Source: Desulfobotulus pelophilus (GTDB taxonomy: Bacteria > Desulfobacterota > Desulfobacteria > Desulfobacterales > ASO4-4). Taken from it: DNA of 64,000 bases. Below, piece after piece: positions 19,126 to 29,112 of the stretch. The stretch is taken from contig NZ_JAPFPW010000008.1 in the NCBI RefSeq assembly GCF_026155325.1, positions 96,367 to 160,366 of the forward strand. Direction: 5' to 3'. The translations under genes were made by a program, and so were the position numbers. The notes under the pieces are model-generated. The model was not told the origin of the DNA, did not search any database, and saw only the letters and a program-made list of their open reading frames with translations. How positions within the stretch are numbered: the stretch's first letter is position 1; each line of letters opens with the position of its first letter.

Positions 19126-21516
19126 ATGGGAAAAGGGAAGAAACATCTGCGCAGCACAGCACTGATGTCCGTTTTATTGTTTGCTTTTCAGGGCGCAAAG
19201 GCCGCCGAAGACGAGCACCATATGGGGCAGGTGGTTGTCACGGCATCGGGTTTTGAGCAGAAAATTACGGATGCGCCAGCCAGCATTTCCGTCATTACAA
19301 GGGAAGAGCTGTCCATGCGGCCCTATATTTCCCTGCTGGATGCGGTGCGGGACATAGAAGGCGTTGATGTGGGCGAGACAACGGACAAGACCGGTCAGGG
19401 AACCATCAGTATTCGTGGTATGGGAGCCGCCTATACTCTGGTTCTCATTGACGGCAGGCGACAGAATAATGTGGGGGATCTTTACCCGAACAACTTTGGG
19501 GGAAATCAGTTCAACCATATTCCTCCCCTGGACATGATTGAAAGGATCGAGGTGATCCGGGGTCCCATGTCCACCCTTTACGGAGCCGATGCCCTGGGAG
19601 GGGTCATCAATATTATTACCCGTAAGGTATCAGACCGGTGGACCGGCTCCTATACCCACACCAGAACCTTTGAGCTGGATTCGGATTTTGGGGATGACAG
19701 CACCACGGATTTTATGATGATGGGTCCCCTTGTCAAGGATAAGCTGGGGCTGAGCCTGCGGGGCAGTCTTTATGAGCGGGATGCCTCCAGCCCTTCCTAT
19801 GATCCGGCAACGGATCCGTCCGGAGTTGTGCACGAACGAACCCTTGGTTTCGGCGGTGGTGGGCGGACCGTGGATAATACCAACTGGAATGCAGGTATTC
19901 GGCTCACCTATACACCGGATGAGCGCCATGACATTATTGCTGATATCGATACCTCCCGTCAGAAATATGCCAATGGCGAAGGACAGCTGGGTACGCTGGA
20001 TGATTACGGAAGCATTCTCAGGGCGTCCAACAACGGCATTGTCCAGCCCCGGGTCGGCTATGCCGATGATCAGCGTTTTGAACGGGATCAGTGGGCCCTC
20101 ACCCACGTAGGCCGGTGGGGGGCGGTTCGCAGTGAGGTGTCTGTCTCGGCCGTAAACACCAGCAATCTCGGTCGATCCCTTCCCTTTACCGTTTCGGAAA
20201 GGGCCGAACTGCAGGACTTGTGGGATGCCGCCTGTGTGGCTTCCGGCGGCAGTGGCGGGTGTTCTCCCGCCAGCATGGGGCTGAACAACAACTGGAATGA
20301 AGAACAAAAACTGAAGGTGATGGAAGGGCTTCTCACCGCCGATGAGATGGCAAAGCTGAAATCCTTTCTGCCCAGGGACCGGCGTACCATGGAAACCCGG
20401 CAGCGTACTCTCGACGCCAAAATGGACATGATGATGGGTAACCACATGCTGGTTTTCGGCGGGCAGTATGTGGATGCGGAAATGGAAGACGGTGTGTTTG
20501 GTATGTACGGGGATGGCTACCGTTCCGGCCAGACTCAGGATCACCGTCAGTGGGCCTTTTTTCTGGAAGACAGCTGGCGTATGGGCAGTCTGTTCACTCT
20601 GGTGGGGGGTATTCGTTACGATGACCACAACATGTACGGCGGCCAGCTGAGTCCCCGTCTCTATGGGGTTTTGGATCTTGCCTCAAGCTGGACCCTGAAG
20701 GGTGGTGTGAGTACGGGCTATAAAACCCCCACTACGGATCAGCTTTTTCCCGGTATCACAGGCTTTACAGCGCAGGGGGTCAATCCCACCGTGGGCAATC
20801 CTGATCTGGAGCCGGAAAAAAGTGTGAACAGTGAGGTGGCTGTTTATTATACCAGTCCTTTGGGGCATAGCTTCAATGTGACGGCTTTTTATAATCGGTT
20901 CAAAGATAAAATTGCCAGGGGAGATGCGGTGCCCAACTGTGAGGTGGCAGCTCCGGGTGAGCACTGTGTGAATGTGGGGGAAGGCTGGGCAGATCTTGGC
21001 TACACAAGCTTTACCCAGACCCATAACATCGACAGGGCCGATATTCAGGGGCTGGAGCTGGCCGGGCGTTATCAGATCACCGAAGACATGCTTTTAAAGG
21101 CAAATTATACCTACACGGATTCCGAGCAGAAAAGCGGTGCCGAGAAAGGCCGCCCCCTCACGGGTACGGCAGAGCATATGGTTAACGCGAGCTTTGACTG
21201 GCGTCTGCTGACGGATCTCAGTGTTTTCTTCGGCATGGAGATGCGTTCGAAGCGCTATCGTGGCTGGGATACGGAGGCGGATAAGGCCCGGTACTGGGAG
21301 GATTATGAAATTTATCATGTGGGTGGCGTTTATAAACTGAACGAATATGCCACCCTCACGGCAAGGGTGAATAACCTCTTTGACCGTGATTTTACAGCCT
21401 ACAGAACGGACTTCACCCAGAATCCGGACGGCAGCTATACGGCTTCCTATACGGATGATTATAATATTAAGGCCAAGGCCCGGAATGTCTGGGTAAGCCT
21501 CAACATCGTTTTTTAA
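19126..21516 (+). CDS. TonB-dependent outer-membrane receptor (siderophore/catecholate type)
   Basis: About 796 aa from the ATG at 19126, which has AAGGAGAAAGG upstream. After a signal peptide ending near GAKAAEDE comes the TonB box-like GQVVVTASGFEQ, the plug domain (APASISVITREEL, LIDGRRQ, IEVIRGPMSTLYGADALGGVINIIT) and a 22-strand-type barrel ending in a terminal aromatic (NVWVSLNIVF). The plug motifs resemble FepA/CirA-type ferric siderophore receptors. The PepSY membrane protein that follows supports an iron role; the exact ligand cannot be told. Energising TonB-ExbBD genes are not in the window. Confidence 0.87.
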   Translation: MGKGKKHLRSTALMSVLLFAFQGAKAAEDEHHMGQVVVTASGFEQKITDAPASISVITREELSMRPYISLLDAVRDIEGVDVGETTDKTGQGTISIRGMGAAYTLVLIDGRRQNNVGDLYPNNFGGNQFNHIPPLDMIERIEVIRGPMSTLYGADALGGVINIITRKVSDRWTGSYTHTRTFELDSDFGDDSTTDFMMMGPLVKDKLGLSLRGSLYERDASSPSYDPATDPSGVVHERTLGFGGGGRTVDNTNWNAGIRLTYTPDERHDIIADIDTSRQKYANGEGQLGTLDDYGSILRASNNGIVQPRVGYADDQRFERDQWALTHVGRWGAVRSEVSVSAVNTSNLGRSLPFTVSERAELQDLWDAACVASGGSGGCSPASMGLNNNWNEEQKLKVMEGLLTADEMAKLKSFLPRDRRTMETRQRTLDAKMDMMMGNHMLVFGGQYVDAEMEDGVFGMYGDGYRSGQTQDHRQWAFFLEDSWRMGSLFTLVGGIRYDDHNMYGGQLSPRLYGVLDLASSWTLKGGVSTGYKTPTTDQLFPGITGFTAQGVNPTVGNPDLEPEKSVNSEVAVYYTSPLGHSFNVTAFYNRFKDKIARGDAVPNCEVAAPGEHCVNVGEGWADLGYTSFTQTHNIDRADIQGLELAGRYQITEDMLLKANYTYTDSEQKSGAEKGRPLTGTAEHMVNASFDWRLLTDLSVFFGMEMRSKRYRGWDTEADKARYWEDYEIYHVGGVYKLNEYATLTARVNNLFDRDFTAYRTDFTQNPDGSYTASYTDDYNIKAKARNVWVSLNIVF

Positions 21517-21538
21517 AGAGAAAGAAAAAGGCTGATAG

Positions 21539-21575
21539 CCCGGTACGGGAGCAGATTCCGGTGCCGGGTTTTTTT
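21539..21575 (+). terminator. Terminator after TonB receptor gene
   Basis: CCCGGTACGG pairs with CCGGTGCCGGG (one G-T pair, one mismatch zone) and is followed by seven T residues. Readthrough to the PepSY gene remains possible. Confidence 0.85.
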
Positions 21576-21633
21576 GTTTGCTTTCGAAAAAAGTCTTATT
21601 CCTTGAATACTTTGATATGGTTGGAGAATTATC

Positions 21634-22929
21634 ATGTACCTTAGAAAAACTTTACGAAGGTTTACTTTCCAGTTGCACTGGTTTTTCGGTATTACGGCTG
21701 GTGTGATTCTTATGATCGTCGGGGTCACGGGTGGTCTCCTTTCCTTTGAAAGGGAGATTCTTGCCCTCATCAATCCCGGTGTGATGCGAGTATCTCCGGT
21801 GGCAGGCATGGAAAAACTCTCGCCCGAAGCCCAGCTTGAGAAGATTCAGGAAAGGGCCCCCGGTCGAAGGATCAATGGCCTGACCTTCCATGCGGACCCG
21901 AGGAATGCCCATCAGGTGAGTCTGGCCAGCACGGACCCTGCCATGCGCAGGGGAGAAACTCTTTTTGTGGACCCTTATACGGGGGCCTTTCCGGGAGATG
22001 TCCGTGGGGAAAGTTTTTTCCGGACTGTGCAGCACCTCCATCGCTGGCTTTTGACCAATGAGCTGTTCGGGGACAGGAATATAGGCAAGCAGATTGTGGG
22101 TGCCAGCACGGTGCTGCTGATGGTTCTCTGTATCAGTGGCCTCTATCTTCGCTGGCCGAGGAAGGTGTTCAGCCTGAAGCGCTGGCTGACCTTCCGCGTG
22201 AAGCAGAAAGGCAGAAAATTTCTTTGGAACTCCCATGCGGTTCTGGGTACCTGGGCGCTTCTCTTTTTTCTTCTTGCCTCTGTCACAGGCCTTTACTGGT
22301 CTTATAACTGGTACAGGGAGATGCTGCACAGTGTGAGCGGAGTTCCCATGCCCGTGAGGATGGCGCCAGCCCCTTCCCCTGCTGAGAACACCCAGACCAC
22401 GGCCGGAGCGGAGAGGCGGCGGGGAGAAGGGAGAGGAGAGCGCAGCCGTAGTCCGGGAGAGGGGGCCGGCCAGGCAGGGGAGGTGCAGGAAGTCATGACA
22501 GAGAAAGGGCTCAATGAACTATGGGCCCTTTTTCTGCAAGAGAGCGGTGGTGACTACAGTCAGGCCATGGTCCGTTTCCCCCAGAATCCGGGTCAGGCTC
22601 TTATGGTCATGTATCAGGATGCAAAGCCTTCCCATGAAAGGGCTTTCAACCGCATGGAGATCGATCCTGTGACCGGAGCGGTGTTGAATCATGACCGTTA
22701 CCGGGACCGGCCTTTGAATGTGCGGCTGATGAGCAGCATGCTGCCCCTGCATTCCGGCAGTTATTTTGGGCTTCCCGGTAAAGTTCTCATGTTTCTTGCC
22801 AGTATAGGAATGCCTTTTTTCAGCATTACGGGCTGGATGTTGTATCTGGACCGACGGAAGAGACGAAAAAGAAAGGAAGAATCAGCAGAAGTTTTCGGTA
22901 TTCAGACACCCGGAACCCATCACGGCTGA
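21634..22929 (+). CDS. PepSY-associated membrane protein (iron-uptake reductase-like)
   Basis: 431 aa. Membrane segments are at about residues 18-40 (FGITAGVILMIVGVTGGLLSF), 160-180 and 205-228, and near the C-terminus (VLMFLASIGMPFFSITGWMLYL). The HW of QLHWFF, the HLHRW motif, HAVLG and HSGSYFG supply conserved histidines typical of PepSY_TM proteins next to siderophore receptors, thought to reduce ferric siderophores at the inner membrane. A Gly/Arg-rich low-complexity insert lies near residues 245-285. GGAG precedes the ATG. Iron function is inferred from family and neighbour. Confidence 0.85.
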   Translation: MYLRKTLRRFTFQLHWFFGITAGVILMIVGVTGGLLSFEREILALINPGVMRVSPVAGMEKLSPEAQLEKIQERAPGRRINGLTFHADPRNAHQVSLASTDPAMRRGETLFVDPYTGAFPGDVRGESFFRTVQHLHRWLLTNELFGDRNIGKQIVGASTVLLMVLCISGLYLRWPRKVFSLKRWLTFRVKQKGRKFLWNSHAVLGTWALLFFLLASVTGLYWSYNWYREMLHSVSGVPMPVRMAPAPSPAENTQTTAGAERRRGEGRGERSRSPGEGAGQAGEVQEVMTEKGLNELWALFLQESGGDYSQAMVRFPQNPGQALMVMYQDAKPSHERAFNRMEIDPVTGAVLNHDRYRDRPLNVRLMSSMLPLHSGSYFGLPGKVLMFLASIGMPFFSITGWMLYLDRRKRRKRKEESAEVFGIQTPGTHHG

Positions 22930-23100
22930 TCAGGTTTTTTTATCCGCACTCCGGCACCTAAGTCCAAAAAAGCGGCTGGTTTTTCAGGGCCGTTTGCAGC
23001 TTGCGTGCCGGACCGGAACGACAGCAATGTCACTCACAAACAGCCTGGGAGCCTTATGGTCCAGCTATAAGGAGCCAGGGGTCGGAATTTCAGTATAAAG

Positions 23101-23175
23101 TGTATGGAATTGTTGCGGAAAACTTTACGCAAGTTTACTTTCCAGCGGCCTGGGTTTTTTAGTATTCGATCTGGC
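23101..23175 (+). pseudogene. Remnant of a second PepSY protein start
   Basis: The start of the frame at 23104 reads LLRKTLRKFTFQRPGFF, nearly the same as YLRKTLRRFTFQLHWFF at the PepSY gene start (21634). The DNA agrees base for base over runs such as AAAACTTTACG and GTTTACTTTCCAG. Similarity is lost after about 75 bases, so this is a truncated duplicate rather than a gene. The rest of 22930-23275 holds only a CCTTAT/ATAAGG hairpin near 23050-23073. Confidence 0.65.
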
Positions 23176-23275
23176 ATGATGCAAGGGTACAGATTCCGGA
23201 TACGGATCAGAATGTCTATGTTTTTCCCCGGTAAGGGGAGGGCTTTTTTGACGAACCATCTGAACGGGACAGAGC

Positions 23276-24556
23276 ATGAAACAGGCGGAGAGAACGGGGA
23301 GGAGAAAACGAGGGCTGGCTGGATGGATGCTGTTTAGCTGTATGATTGCCCTTGTTGCGGGCAGTGCGGCCTGGCATTTTTTCGTAAGGAACGGTGGAGA
23401 AGGGATTTCATGGGCTACCGCTGCCGTTCAGCGGGGAAGCATTGAAGATCTGGTTGCGGCAACGGGTGTGCTGCAGCCCAGAAACTATGTGGATGTGGGT
23501 GCTCAGGTTTCCGGACAGCTGCAGCGCATAGGGGTTGAAGTGGGGGATTTTGTCAAAGAGGGAGAACTGCTGGCGGAGATTGATCCCACCCTCTTTGTGG
23601 CAAAAGTGGATGCCAGCCGTGCCCAGCTACGGTATCAGAAGGCTCAGTTGCAGGATAGAAAAGCCCAGCTGCAGCAGGCCGTCAATCAGCATGAGCGGCA
23701 GAAGAATCTTATGGCCGAAGGGGCTACCACCCTTGAAGCAGCTCAGAATGCGGAAACATCCCTTCTTTCCGCAGAGGCTCAGGTTGCCATGCTCCTTGCC
23801 CAGATTGAACAGACCGAATCCACCCTGCGGGCGGATGAAGCCAGCCTTGGGTATGCCCGTATTTATGCACCCATGGATGGAACGGTGGTTTCCATTTCTG
23901 CCCGTCAGGGCCAGACCCTCAATGCCAGCCAGCAGGCTCCCACCATTCTGCGCATTGCGGATCTTTCCACCATGACCGTGGAGACAAGGGTGTCCGAAGC
24001 GGATATCGGCAGGCTGTTTATGGGAATGGATGTGTATTTCACCACCCTTGGCAGCCAGAACCGGCGCTGGAGGGGAAAACTGAAGCGCATTGAACCCACT
24101 CCCGTGGTGGAAAACAATGTGGTGCTCTATAATGCCCTCTTTGATGTGGAGAACAGCGGTGGAGAACTCTTTACCCAGATGACAGCCCAGGTCTTTTTTG
24201 TGGTGGCGGCCGCTGCGAATACCCTTGTCATACCGCAGTCTGCCCTGATGGCAGGAGAGCCCGGACAGGAGCGCATGGCCCCGGGGGGGGGAAGGGGACG
24301 GAGGCCTGAGACTCCGGGTGAAAGGCCGGAAAAAGGCGCCAGAGCAGAGGTAAAAATGGCCCGTGTCCGGGTGCTGGGCAGCAACGGAGTGGCAGAAATC
24401 CGGGAAGTGCGGACGGGAGTCAGCAACCGGGTGCAGGTGCAGGTTCTTTCCGGATTGGAAGAAGGGGAAAAAGTGATAACGGGTCAGCTTCTCGCCGGTC
24501 AGAGATCCCCTGCCCGTACGGAGGGTGGTATGCCCGGAATGCCGAGGATGCGATGA
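23276..24556 (+). CDS. macA: MacA-like periplasmic adaptor (membrane fusion protein)
   Basis: 426 aa. A membrane anchor (about 19-38) is followed by the first lipoyl half ([33 protein letters not shown]), a helical hairpin rich in Gln/Ala/Arg (about 110-190), the second lipoyl half ([22 protein letters not shown]) and beta-barrel/membrane-proximal domains. A Gly/Arg/Pro-rich insert (about 340-360) is unusual. MacA links MacB to an outer-membrane channel; substrates of relatives include macrolides, peptides, lipids and siderophores. The stop overlaps the macB start. Confidence 0.9.
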   Translation: MKQAERTGRRKRGLAGWMLFSCMIALVAGSAAWHFFVRNGGEGISWATAAVQRGSIEDLVAATGVLQPRNYVDVGAQVSGQLQRIGVEVGDFVKEGELLAEIDPTLFVAKVDASRAQLRYQKAQLQDRKAQLQQAVNQHERQKNLMAEGATTLEAAQNAETSLLSAEAQVAMLLAQIEQTESTLRADEASLGYARIYAPMDGTVVSISARQGQTLNASQQAPTILRIADLSTMTVETRVSEADIGRLFMGMDVYFTTLGSQNRRWRGKLKRIEPTPVVENNVVLYNALFDVENSGGELFTQMTAQVFFVVAAAANTLVIPQSALMAGEPGQERMAPGGGRGRRPETPGERPEKGARAEVKMARVRVLGSNGVAEIREVRTGVSNRVQVQVLSGLEEGEKVITGQLLAGQRSPARTEGGMPGMPRMR

Positions 24557-26490
24557 ACACAGCCGCCGAACCTCTTCTGGAGCTGAAGGGCGTCACCAGG
24601 GTGTATCGCAGTGGTGACATGGATGTGGAAGTGCTCCATGGCATTGATCTGACAATATATCCCGGCGAGTTTGTGGCCATCATGGGCAGTTCCGGATCCG
24701 GTAAATCCACCCTGATGAACATCCTCGGCTGTCTGGACCGGCCCACCAAGGGAGAATACCTCTTCATGGGCAAGGACGTGTCCCGCATGGACAATGGGGA
24801 GCTGGCCCGGATGCGGCGGGAGGAATTCGGTTTTGTTTTTCAGAGCTACAATCTCATTGCCACGGCCAGTGCCAGGGATAATGTGGCCGTACCGGCGGTG
24901 TATGCGGGCATGAAATCCCGTGACAGAAAGGAAAGGGCTGCCCACCTTCTGGAGGAGCTGGGAATGGGAGACCGCCTGTTTCACAGACCGACCCAGCTTT
25001 CCGGCGGTCAGCAGCAGCGGGTGTCCATTGCCCGTGCTCTGATGAACGGTGGTCGTATTCTGCTGGCGGACGAGCCCACAGGAGCTCTGGACAGTCGTAA
25101 CGGAGCAGAGGTCATGCGTCTTCTGGGCGAGCTTTCGGAACGGGGCCATACCCTGATTCTCATTACCCATGAAAAGGAAGTGGCCGCCCATGCCCATCGC
25201 ATCATTGAGATCCGTGACGGTCATATTCTTTCGGATCCCGGCTCCGTGCCCGGAGCCGCAGCCATGCCGGAGAGGGTTATCAGTGGTGAAGAAAGCTCTT
25301 TTTTGTCAGAACTTGCGGAAGCAACCCTCACAGCGCTGCGTTCCCTGAAAAGCAATATTTTCCGGACCATTCTCACCCTTCTGGGTATTGTCATCGGTGT
25401 GGCTTCCGTCATTGCCCTGATGGGTATCGGTGATGGTGCAAGGCAGGCTGTGGTGGAGCGGATCAGTTCCATGGGCAGCAACCTGCTCACCGTACGGCCG
25501 GGGGCTCCCAACATGCGGGGCCGGGGGGATATTGCCACACTGGTATGGGATGATGTCCGTGCCATTGGCGAGCTGGACAATGTGCTGGCCGCCGTGCCGG
25601 AACAGTCCGGCTCCGTGACCCTGCGGTATGGCCGTATGGATCACAGGGCGGAAATCAACGGAACCTCATGGAACTATGTGGTGGCAAGAACCTGGAGTCC
25701 TTCCGTCGGCACCTTTTTTACGGCGGAAGACGAGGCGGCCTATGCCACCGTTGCCGTGCTGGGCCAGACCGTTGCCGAGGCCCTTTTCCCCGGTGCCGAT
25801 CCTTTGGGGGAATATATACTCATCAACAGTATCCCCTTTCAGGTAACCGGGGTGATGGCGCCCATGGGGGCCGGTTTTGGTGGCAGGGATCAGGATGATG
25901 TGGTTTTTGTACCGTATACCACGGGCAGCCTGAGGATTACGGGGCAGCGACATCTGCGGAATATCACAGTGGCGGTAAAGGATGTGAAACGAATGGATGA
26001 AACCCAGAATGCGGTACATGCCCTTCTCCTTGCCCGCCACGGTGTGGAAGATTTCCAGATCCGGAACATGGCTTCTCTCATTGAGTCCGTTTCCGAAACC
26101 CAGAACACCCTGACCATTCTGCTGGCTTCCATTGCCGCCATTTCCCTTCTGGTGGGCGGCATCGGTGTGATGAACATTATGCTGGTCAGTGTGACGGAGC
26201 GGACCCGTGAAATCGGTATCCGCATGGCCACAGGGGCCAGAATGCGGAATATCATGCAGCAGTTTCTCATTGAGGCGCTGGTGGTTTCCACCATGGGAGG
26301 ACTCATCGGCGTGGGTGCGGGCCTTGGCGTGGCGGCTGTGATTGCGGCTCTGGGTACGCCCGTTCAGTATACCTCCGCACCGGTACTGCTGGCCTTTGGC
26401 TGCGCCTTTGCAACGGGTCTTGTTTTCGGATATCTCCCTGCCCGCAAGGCAGCAGGGCTGGATCCGGTTGTGGCACTGGCTTCGGAATGA
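24553..26490 (+). CDS. macB: MacB-like ABC exporter (ATPase fused to FtsX-type permease)
   Basis: 645 aa. The N-terminal ATPase has Walker [10 protein letters not shown] (about 49-57), signature LSGGQQQRV and Walker [14 protein letters not shown] membrane helix (about 270-295), a large periplasmic domain and three C-terminal helices with the FtsX signature ([18 protein letters not shown]) complete the MacB layout. It uses ATP to drive periplasmic substrates through MacA and an outer-membrane factor. It is coupled to macA by a four-base overlap and followed 16 bases later by the outer-membrane factor. Its 3' end is duplicated near 29.1 kb. Confidence 0.93.
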   Translation: MNTAAEPLLELKGVTRVYRSGDMDVEVLHGIDLTIYPGEFVAIMGSSGSGKSTLMNILGCLDRPTKGEYLFMGKDVSRMDNGELARMRREEFGFVFQSYNLIATASARDNVAVPAVYAGMKSRDRKERAAHLLEELGMGDRLFHRPTQLSGGQQQRVSIARALMNGGRILLADEPTGALDSRNGAEVMRLLGELSERGHTLILITHEKEVAAHAHRIIEIRDGHILSDPGSVPGAAAMPERVISGEESSFLSELAEATLTALRSLKSNIFRTILTLLGIVIGVASVIALMGIGDGARQAVVERISSMGSNLLTVRPGAPNMRGRGDIATLVWDDVRAIGELDNVLAAVPEQSGSVTLRYGRMDHRAEINGTSWNYVVARTWSPSVGTFFTAEDEAAYATVAVLGQTVAEALFPGADPLGEYILINSIPFQVTGVMAPMGAGFGGRDQDDVVFVPYTTGSLRITGQRHLRNITVAVKDVKRMDETQNAVHALLLARHGVEDFQIRNMASLIESVSETQNTLTILLASIAAISLLVGGIGVMNIMLVSVTERTREIGIRMATGARMRNIMQQFLIEALVVSTMGGLIGVGAGLGVAAVIAALGTPVQYTSAPVLLAFGCAFATGLVFGYLPARKAAGLDPVVALASE

Positions 26491-26506
26491 TACGGGAAAA
26501 GAATCC

Positions 26507-27997
26507 ATGAATAGCATGAAAGAAAGACTGTTTATCCGGCTCCATACGGGAGCTGGCCCATATCGTAGAGGGGCTTTGCTCCTTGGCGGGTTCAGCCTGT
26601 GGCAAAAGCCTTTTGTCCCCTTTTTGTTTTCTGCGTTTTTCTGTCTTCTGGTTTTTTGTACAGGATGTGCGCTCAAAGACCCGGAGGCTCTGGAATCTCC
26701 CCCTGTCCTGCCGGAAAACTGGTCTGCAGGTATGGTTATGGATGGGGAGCTGCCGGAGAATGACTGGTGGCGCAGTTTCCGGTCAAGGGGGCTGGAAGGG
26801 CTTCTGGAGGAGGCCCTTTCCGCCTCTCCGGATATGACCATGGCTGTGGAGCGGGTGATTCAGGCGGAAAGCCAGCTTCGCATCACCGGAGCCTCCCTCT
26901 TCCCTTCCCTGAACCTCAGCGGTGGAAGTTCATGGCGCAGAAACTGGGCTTCCGGAGGTAAAACGGCTTCCTCAGAATCCACAAACCTTTCCATGGGAGC
27001 CAGCTATGAGGTGGATGTCTGGGGAAAGGTTGCCGCTGACATGCGCGCTTCCGGTGCCCTTCTCCATATGGCCGAATATGACCGGGATGCTGTTCGCTTA
27101 AGCCTCATGGCAGGAGTGGCCTCCGGATATTTTCAGGTGCTGGCCCTGGAGGAGCGTCTGCAGATCAGCCGCAGCAATCTGGTCATTGCCAGAAGGGTAC
27201 TGGCCTTTGTGGAGTCCCGGCACAGGCACGGCAGTGCGACGGAACTGGATCTGAAGCGGCAGCAGTCTGCGGTGCTGAGTCAGGAATCCACCCTTTTATC
27301 CCTGGAAGAGCAGTACCGTCAGCAGCGTTCCGCCCTTGCCATTCTGGTGGGGCGTCAGCCCCAGTCCTTTGATCCGGGTACGGAGGCATTCCGCGAAATA
27401 ATCATTCCGCAGGTGACGGCCTACATGCCATCGGAGCTTCTTCTGCGCAGGCCGGATATTGCAAGGGGCGAGGCCCAGCTGGCGGCATCGGCGGCCAGTG
27501 TAACCATTGCAAAGACGGCCTTTCTGCCTTCTTTCCAGCTTTCCGGTTCCGGAGGGCTGGCCAGTACGGCCCTTGTATCCCTTGCCAGTCCCGATGGCAG
27601 TCTGAGCCTTTCCGCCGCCATTGCCCAGACAATTTTTGACGGCGGACGCCGGAAAAATCAGGTTGCCGCAGCCGAATCCCGGCTCAGGGAGCAGGTGGAA
27701 AGCTATCGGAAAAGTATTCTTACGGCTTTAAAGGAAGTGGAAGACGGACTGAACCGGGCGGATTTTTCCGGTCGTCAGATGTCTTTGCAGCAAGCCATAG
27801 AGGAGAAGGCGGCCCGGAGCCTCGTGCTGGCGGAGCTGCGCTACCGGGAAGGTGCGGATGACCTGTTGACCCTGCTGGATGCCCAGCGCAGTCTTTTTCA
27901 GGCCAAGGATCAGATGGTACAGCTCCGGCTGGCAAGTCTGGATGCGGCACTGGATCTTTATAAGGTACTGGGCGGCGGGTGGGAGAGGAGGGGCTGA
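26507..27997 (+). CDS. NodT/OprM-type outer-membrane efflux lipoprotein
   Basis: About 496 aa from the ATG at 26507. A hydrophobic stretch ends in the lipobox FCTGC (Cys54). The body has the twofold TolC repeat, with family motifs ENWWR-like ENDWWRSF, SYEVDVWGKV, RRPDIARGEAQLAA and the C-terminal RYREGADDLLTLLDAQRSLFQAKDQ. It forms the trimeric outer-membrane channel for MacAB. The N-terminal region before the lipobox is longer than usual, so the start may lie later. A decayed second copy is at 29.1-29.7 kb. Confidence 0.9.
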   Translation: MNSMKERLFIRLHTGAGPYRRGALLLGGFSLWQKPFVPFLFSAFFCLLVFCTGCALKDPEALESPPVLPENWSAGMVMDGELPENDWWRSFRSRGLEGLLEEALSASPDMTMAVERVIQAESQLRITGASLFPSLNLSGGSSWRRNWASGGKTASSESTNLSMGASYEVDVWGKVAADMRASGALLHMAEYDRDAVRLSLMAGVASGYFQVLALEERLQISRSNLVIARRVLAFVESRHRHGSATELDLKRQQSAVLSQESTLLSLEEQYRQQRSALAILVGRQPQSFDPGTEAFREIIIPQVTAYMPSELLLRRPDIARGEAQLAASAASVTIAKTAFLPSFQLSGSGGLASTALVSLASPDGSLSLSAAIAQTIFDGGRRKNQVAAAESRLREQVESYRKSILTALKEVEDGLNRADFSGRQMSLQQAIEEKAARSLVLAELRYREGADDLLTLLDAQRSLFQAKDQMVQLRLASLDAALDLYKVLGGGWERRG

Positions 27998-28254
27998 ACG
28001 GCAGGCTACAGTTTTTGGCTCATCACATCCCTTAAGGCATTGAGGGATTTATCAGGAGCTTTAAAAAGCCTGTCCGATTTTGGATGAGGTAGAAGGGGCT
28101 CTTTTTCAGGAAGATAGCAAGGACAAAAATGATGCCCGTGGCCGGATTTTCAAAAAATCAACTGAATCAAAAGATTTTTAACCGGTTTTACAAAAATAGA
28201 GGGATTGACCGTCCCCGGAATAGATCAAAGACCAGATGTGCATTTCTTCGATCA

Positions 28255-28521
28255 TCAGTGTCCCCCATAAATATTTTTCCGGTGGCCTATACGCAACACC
28301 ATGACGGTTATTTTTTCTTCCCATAATTCTGCTATGATCCGGTAGTCTCCCATTCTGAACTTCCACAATCCAGACAGATTGCTTTGAAGTGGCGCACCAA
28401 AGGCTTTCGGGTCTTGCGCCACCTTATCCCTGAGAAAAGCGATCATGCGCCTTTGAATCTGTGGCTCAGCCTTGGAAAGTTCTTTCATAGCCCTTTTGTC
28501 AAATTCAATCTGCCAAACCAA
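28255..28521 (-). CDS. RelE/ParE-family toxin
   Basis: 88 aa, beginning WQIEFDKRAMKELSKAEPQIQRRMIAF and ending VMVLRIGHRKNIYGG, the standard start and end of RelE-fold proteins (Lys/Arg-rich first helix pair, core GLWKFRMGDYRIIAE, C-terminal RIGHR). RelE toxins cleave mRNA in the ribosomal A site; ParE relatives poison gyrase, and sequence alone favours RelE. The start overlaps the antitoxin end by 17 bases, the usual antitoxin-first order. Confidence 0.9.
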   Translation of the reverse strand: MVWQIEFDKRAMKELSKAEPQIQRRMIAFLRDKVAQDPKAFGAPLQSNLSGLWKFRMGDYRIIAELWEEKITVMVLRIGHRKNIYGGH

Positions 28522-28762
28522 GGGCCTTCTCCACTTCTTCCAGGGTCATGGTGGAACGGTGGCCAGCCCTCAAGTCCTCAAGGCGTTTTTCCGCAAGATA
28601 GATGTCTTCCATGTCGGCTATGTATTCAGAAAGGGCCTCCCGAACATAAAAAGATTTGTTGCGCCCTGTTGCCTCTGAAAGCGTGTCCAGTCTGGCATTT
28701 AACTCCGCTGGAATCCTTACCCCAAGCATAACCGGGTTATTAATTTCTCTTACTTTTGGCAT
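28505..28762 (-). CDS. Ribbon-helix-helix antitoxin
   Basis: 85 aa. The N-terminal half (PVMLGVRIPAELNARLDTLSEATGRNKSFYVREALSEYI) is a ribbon-helix-helix DNA-binding domain; the C-terminal half (EKRLEDLRAG through EEVEKALGL) is the toxin-binding tail. AAGGAGG precedes the ATG. A perfect palindrome just upstream is the likely autoregulatory operator. It pairs with the RelE-like toxin. Confidence 0.88.
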   Translation of the reverse strand: MPKVREINNPVMLGVRIPAELNARLDTLSEATGRNKSFYVREALSEYIADMEDIYLAEKRLEDLRAGHRSTMTLEEVEKALGLAD

Positions 28763-28782
28763 AAAAACCTCCTTTTAAAATC

Positions 28783-28806
28783 ATTTGTTTTATATGTAAA
28801 ACAAAT
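28783..28806. promoter_or_regulatory. Palindromic operator of the toxin-antitoxin pair
   Basis: ATTTGTTTTA and TAAAACAAAT form a perfect 10-4-10 inverted repeat 21 bases before the antitoxin start, inside an extremely AT-rich promoter region. Ribbon-helix-helix antitoxins repress their own operon at such sites. Confidence 0.7.
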
Positions 28807-28903
28807 AAATAAAAAAAACAATTTTTTTTCTGCTTACTACTCTGACTCAGCCAGAGTCTGCTGGTCAGATTATTGTCAAAACCATAGTGAGAGCTTTCAT
28901 ACG

Positions 28904-28977
28904 GGCAGGCGCAAGGCCTGCCTCTACGAATAATCTTTACGACCCCTGTTTTGTAGGGGCACCCTTTACGGGTGCCC
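28904..28977. repeat. Two adjacent REP-like hairpins
   Basis: GGCAGGC-GCAAG-GCCTGCC (28904-28922) and GGGCACCC-TTTAC-GGGTGCCC (28957-28977), with CTCTACG and TGTAGG flanks, form a facing pair typical of bacterial REP/BIME elements. GGGCACCC-A-TTAC recurs in part at 29101. The surrounding 28763-29112 has no gene. Confidence 0.55.
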
Positions 28978-29112
28978 GCCAGCAATCGTAAAATCTGGTC
29001 ATGTAATTTCCATAGCTTAAAGTTCCTATGGCTGAAAGACAGTGGTAATCAGAATTTTTTTTGTCCATCGCAGAAATCATGGGGGATATTCCCGGACAGT
29101 GGGCACCCATTA

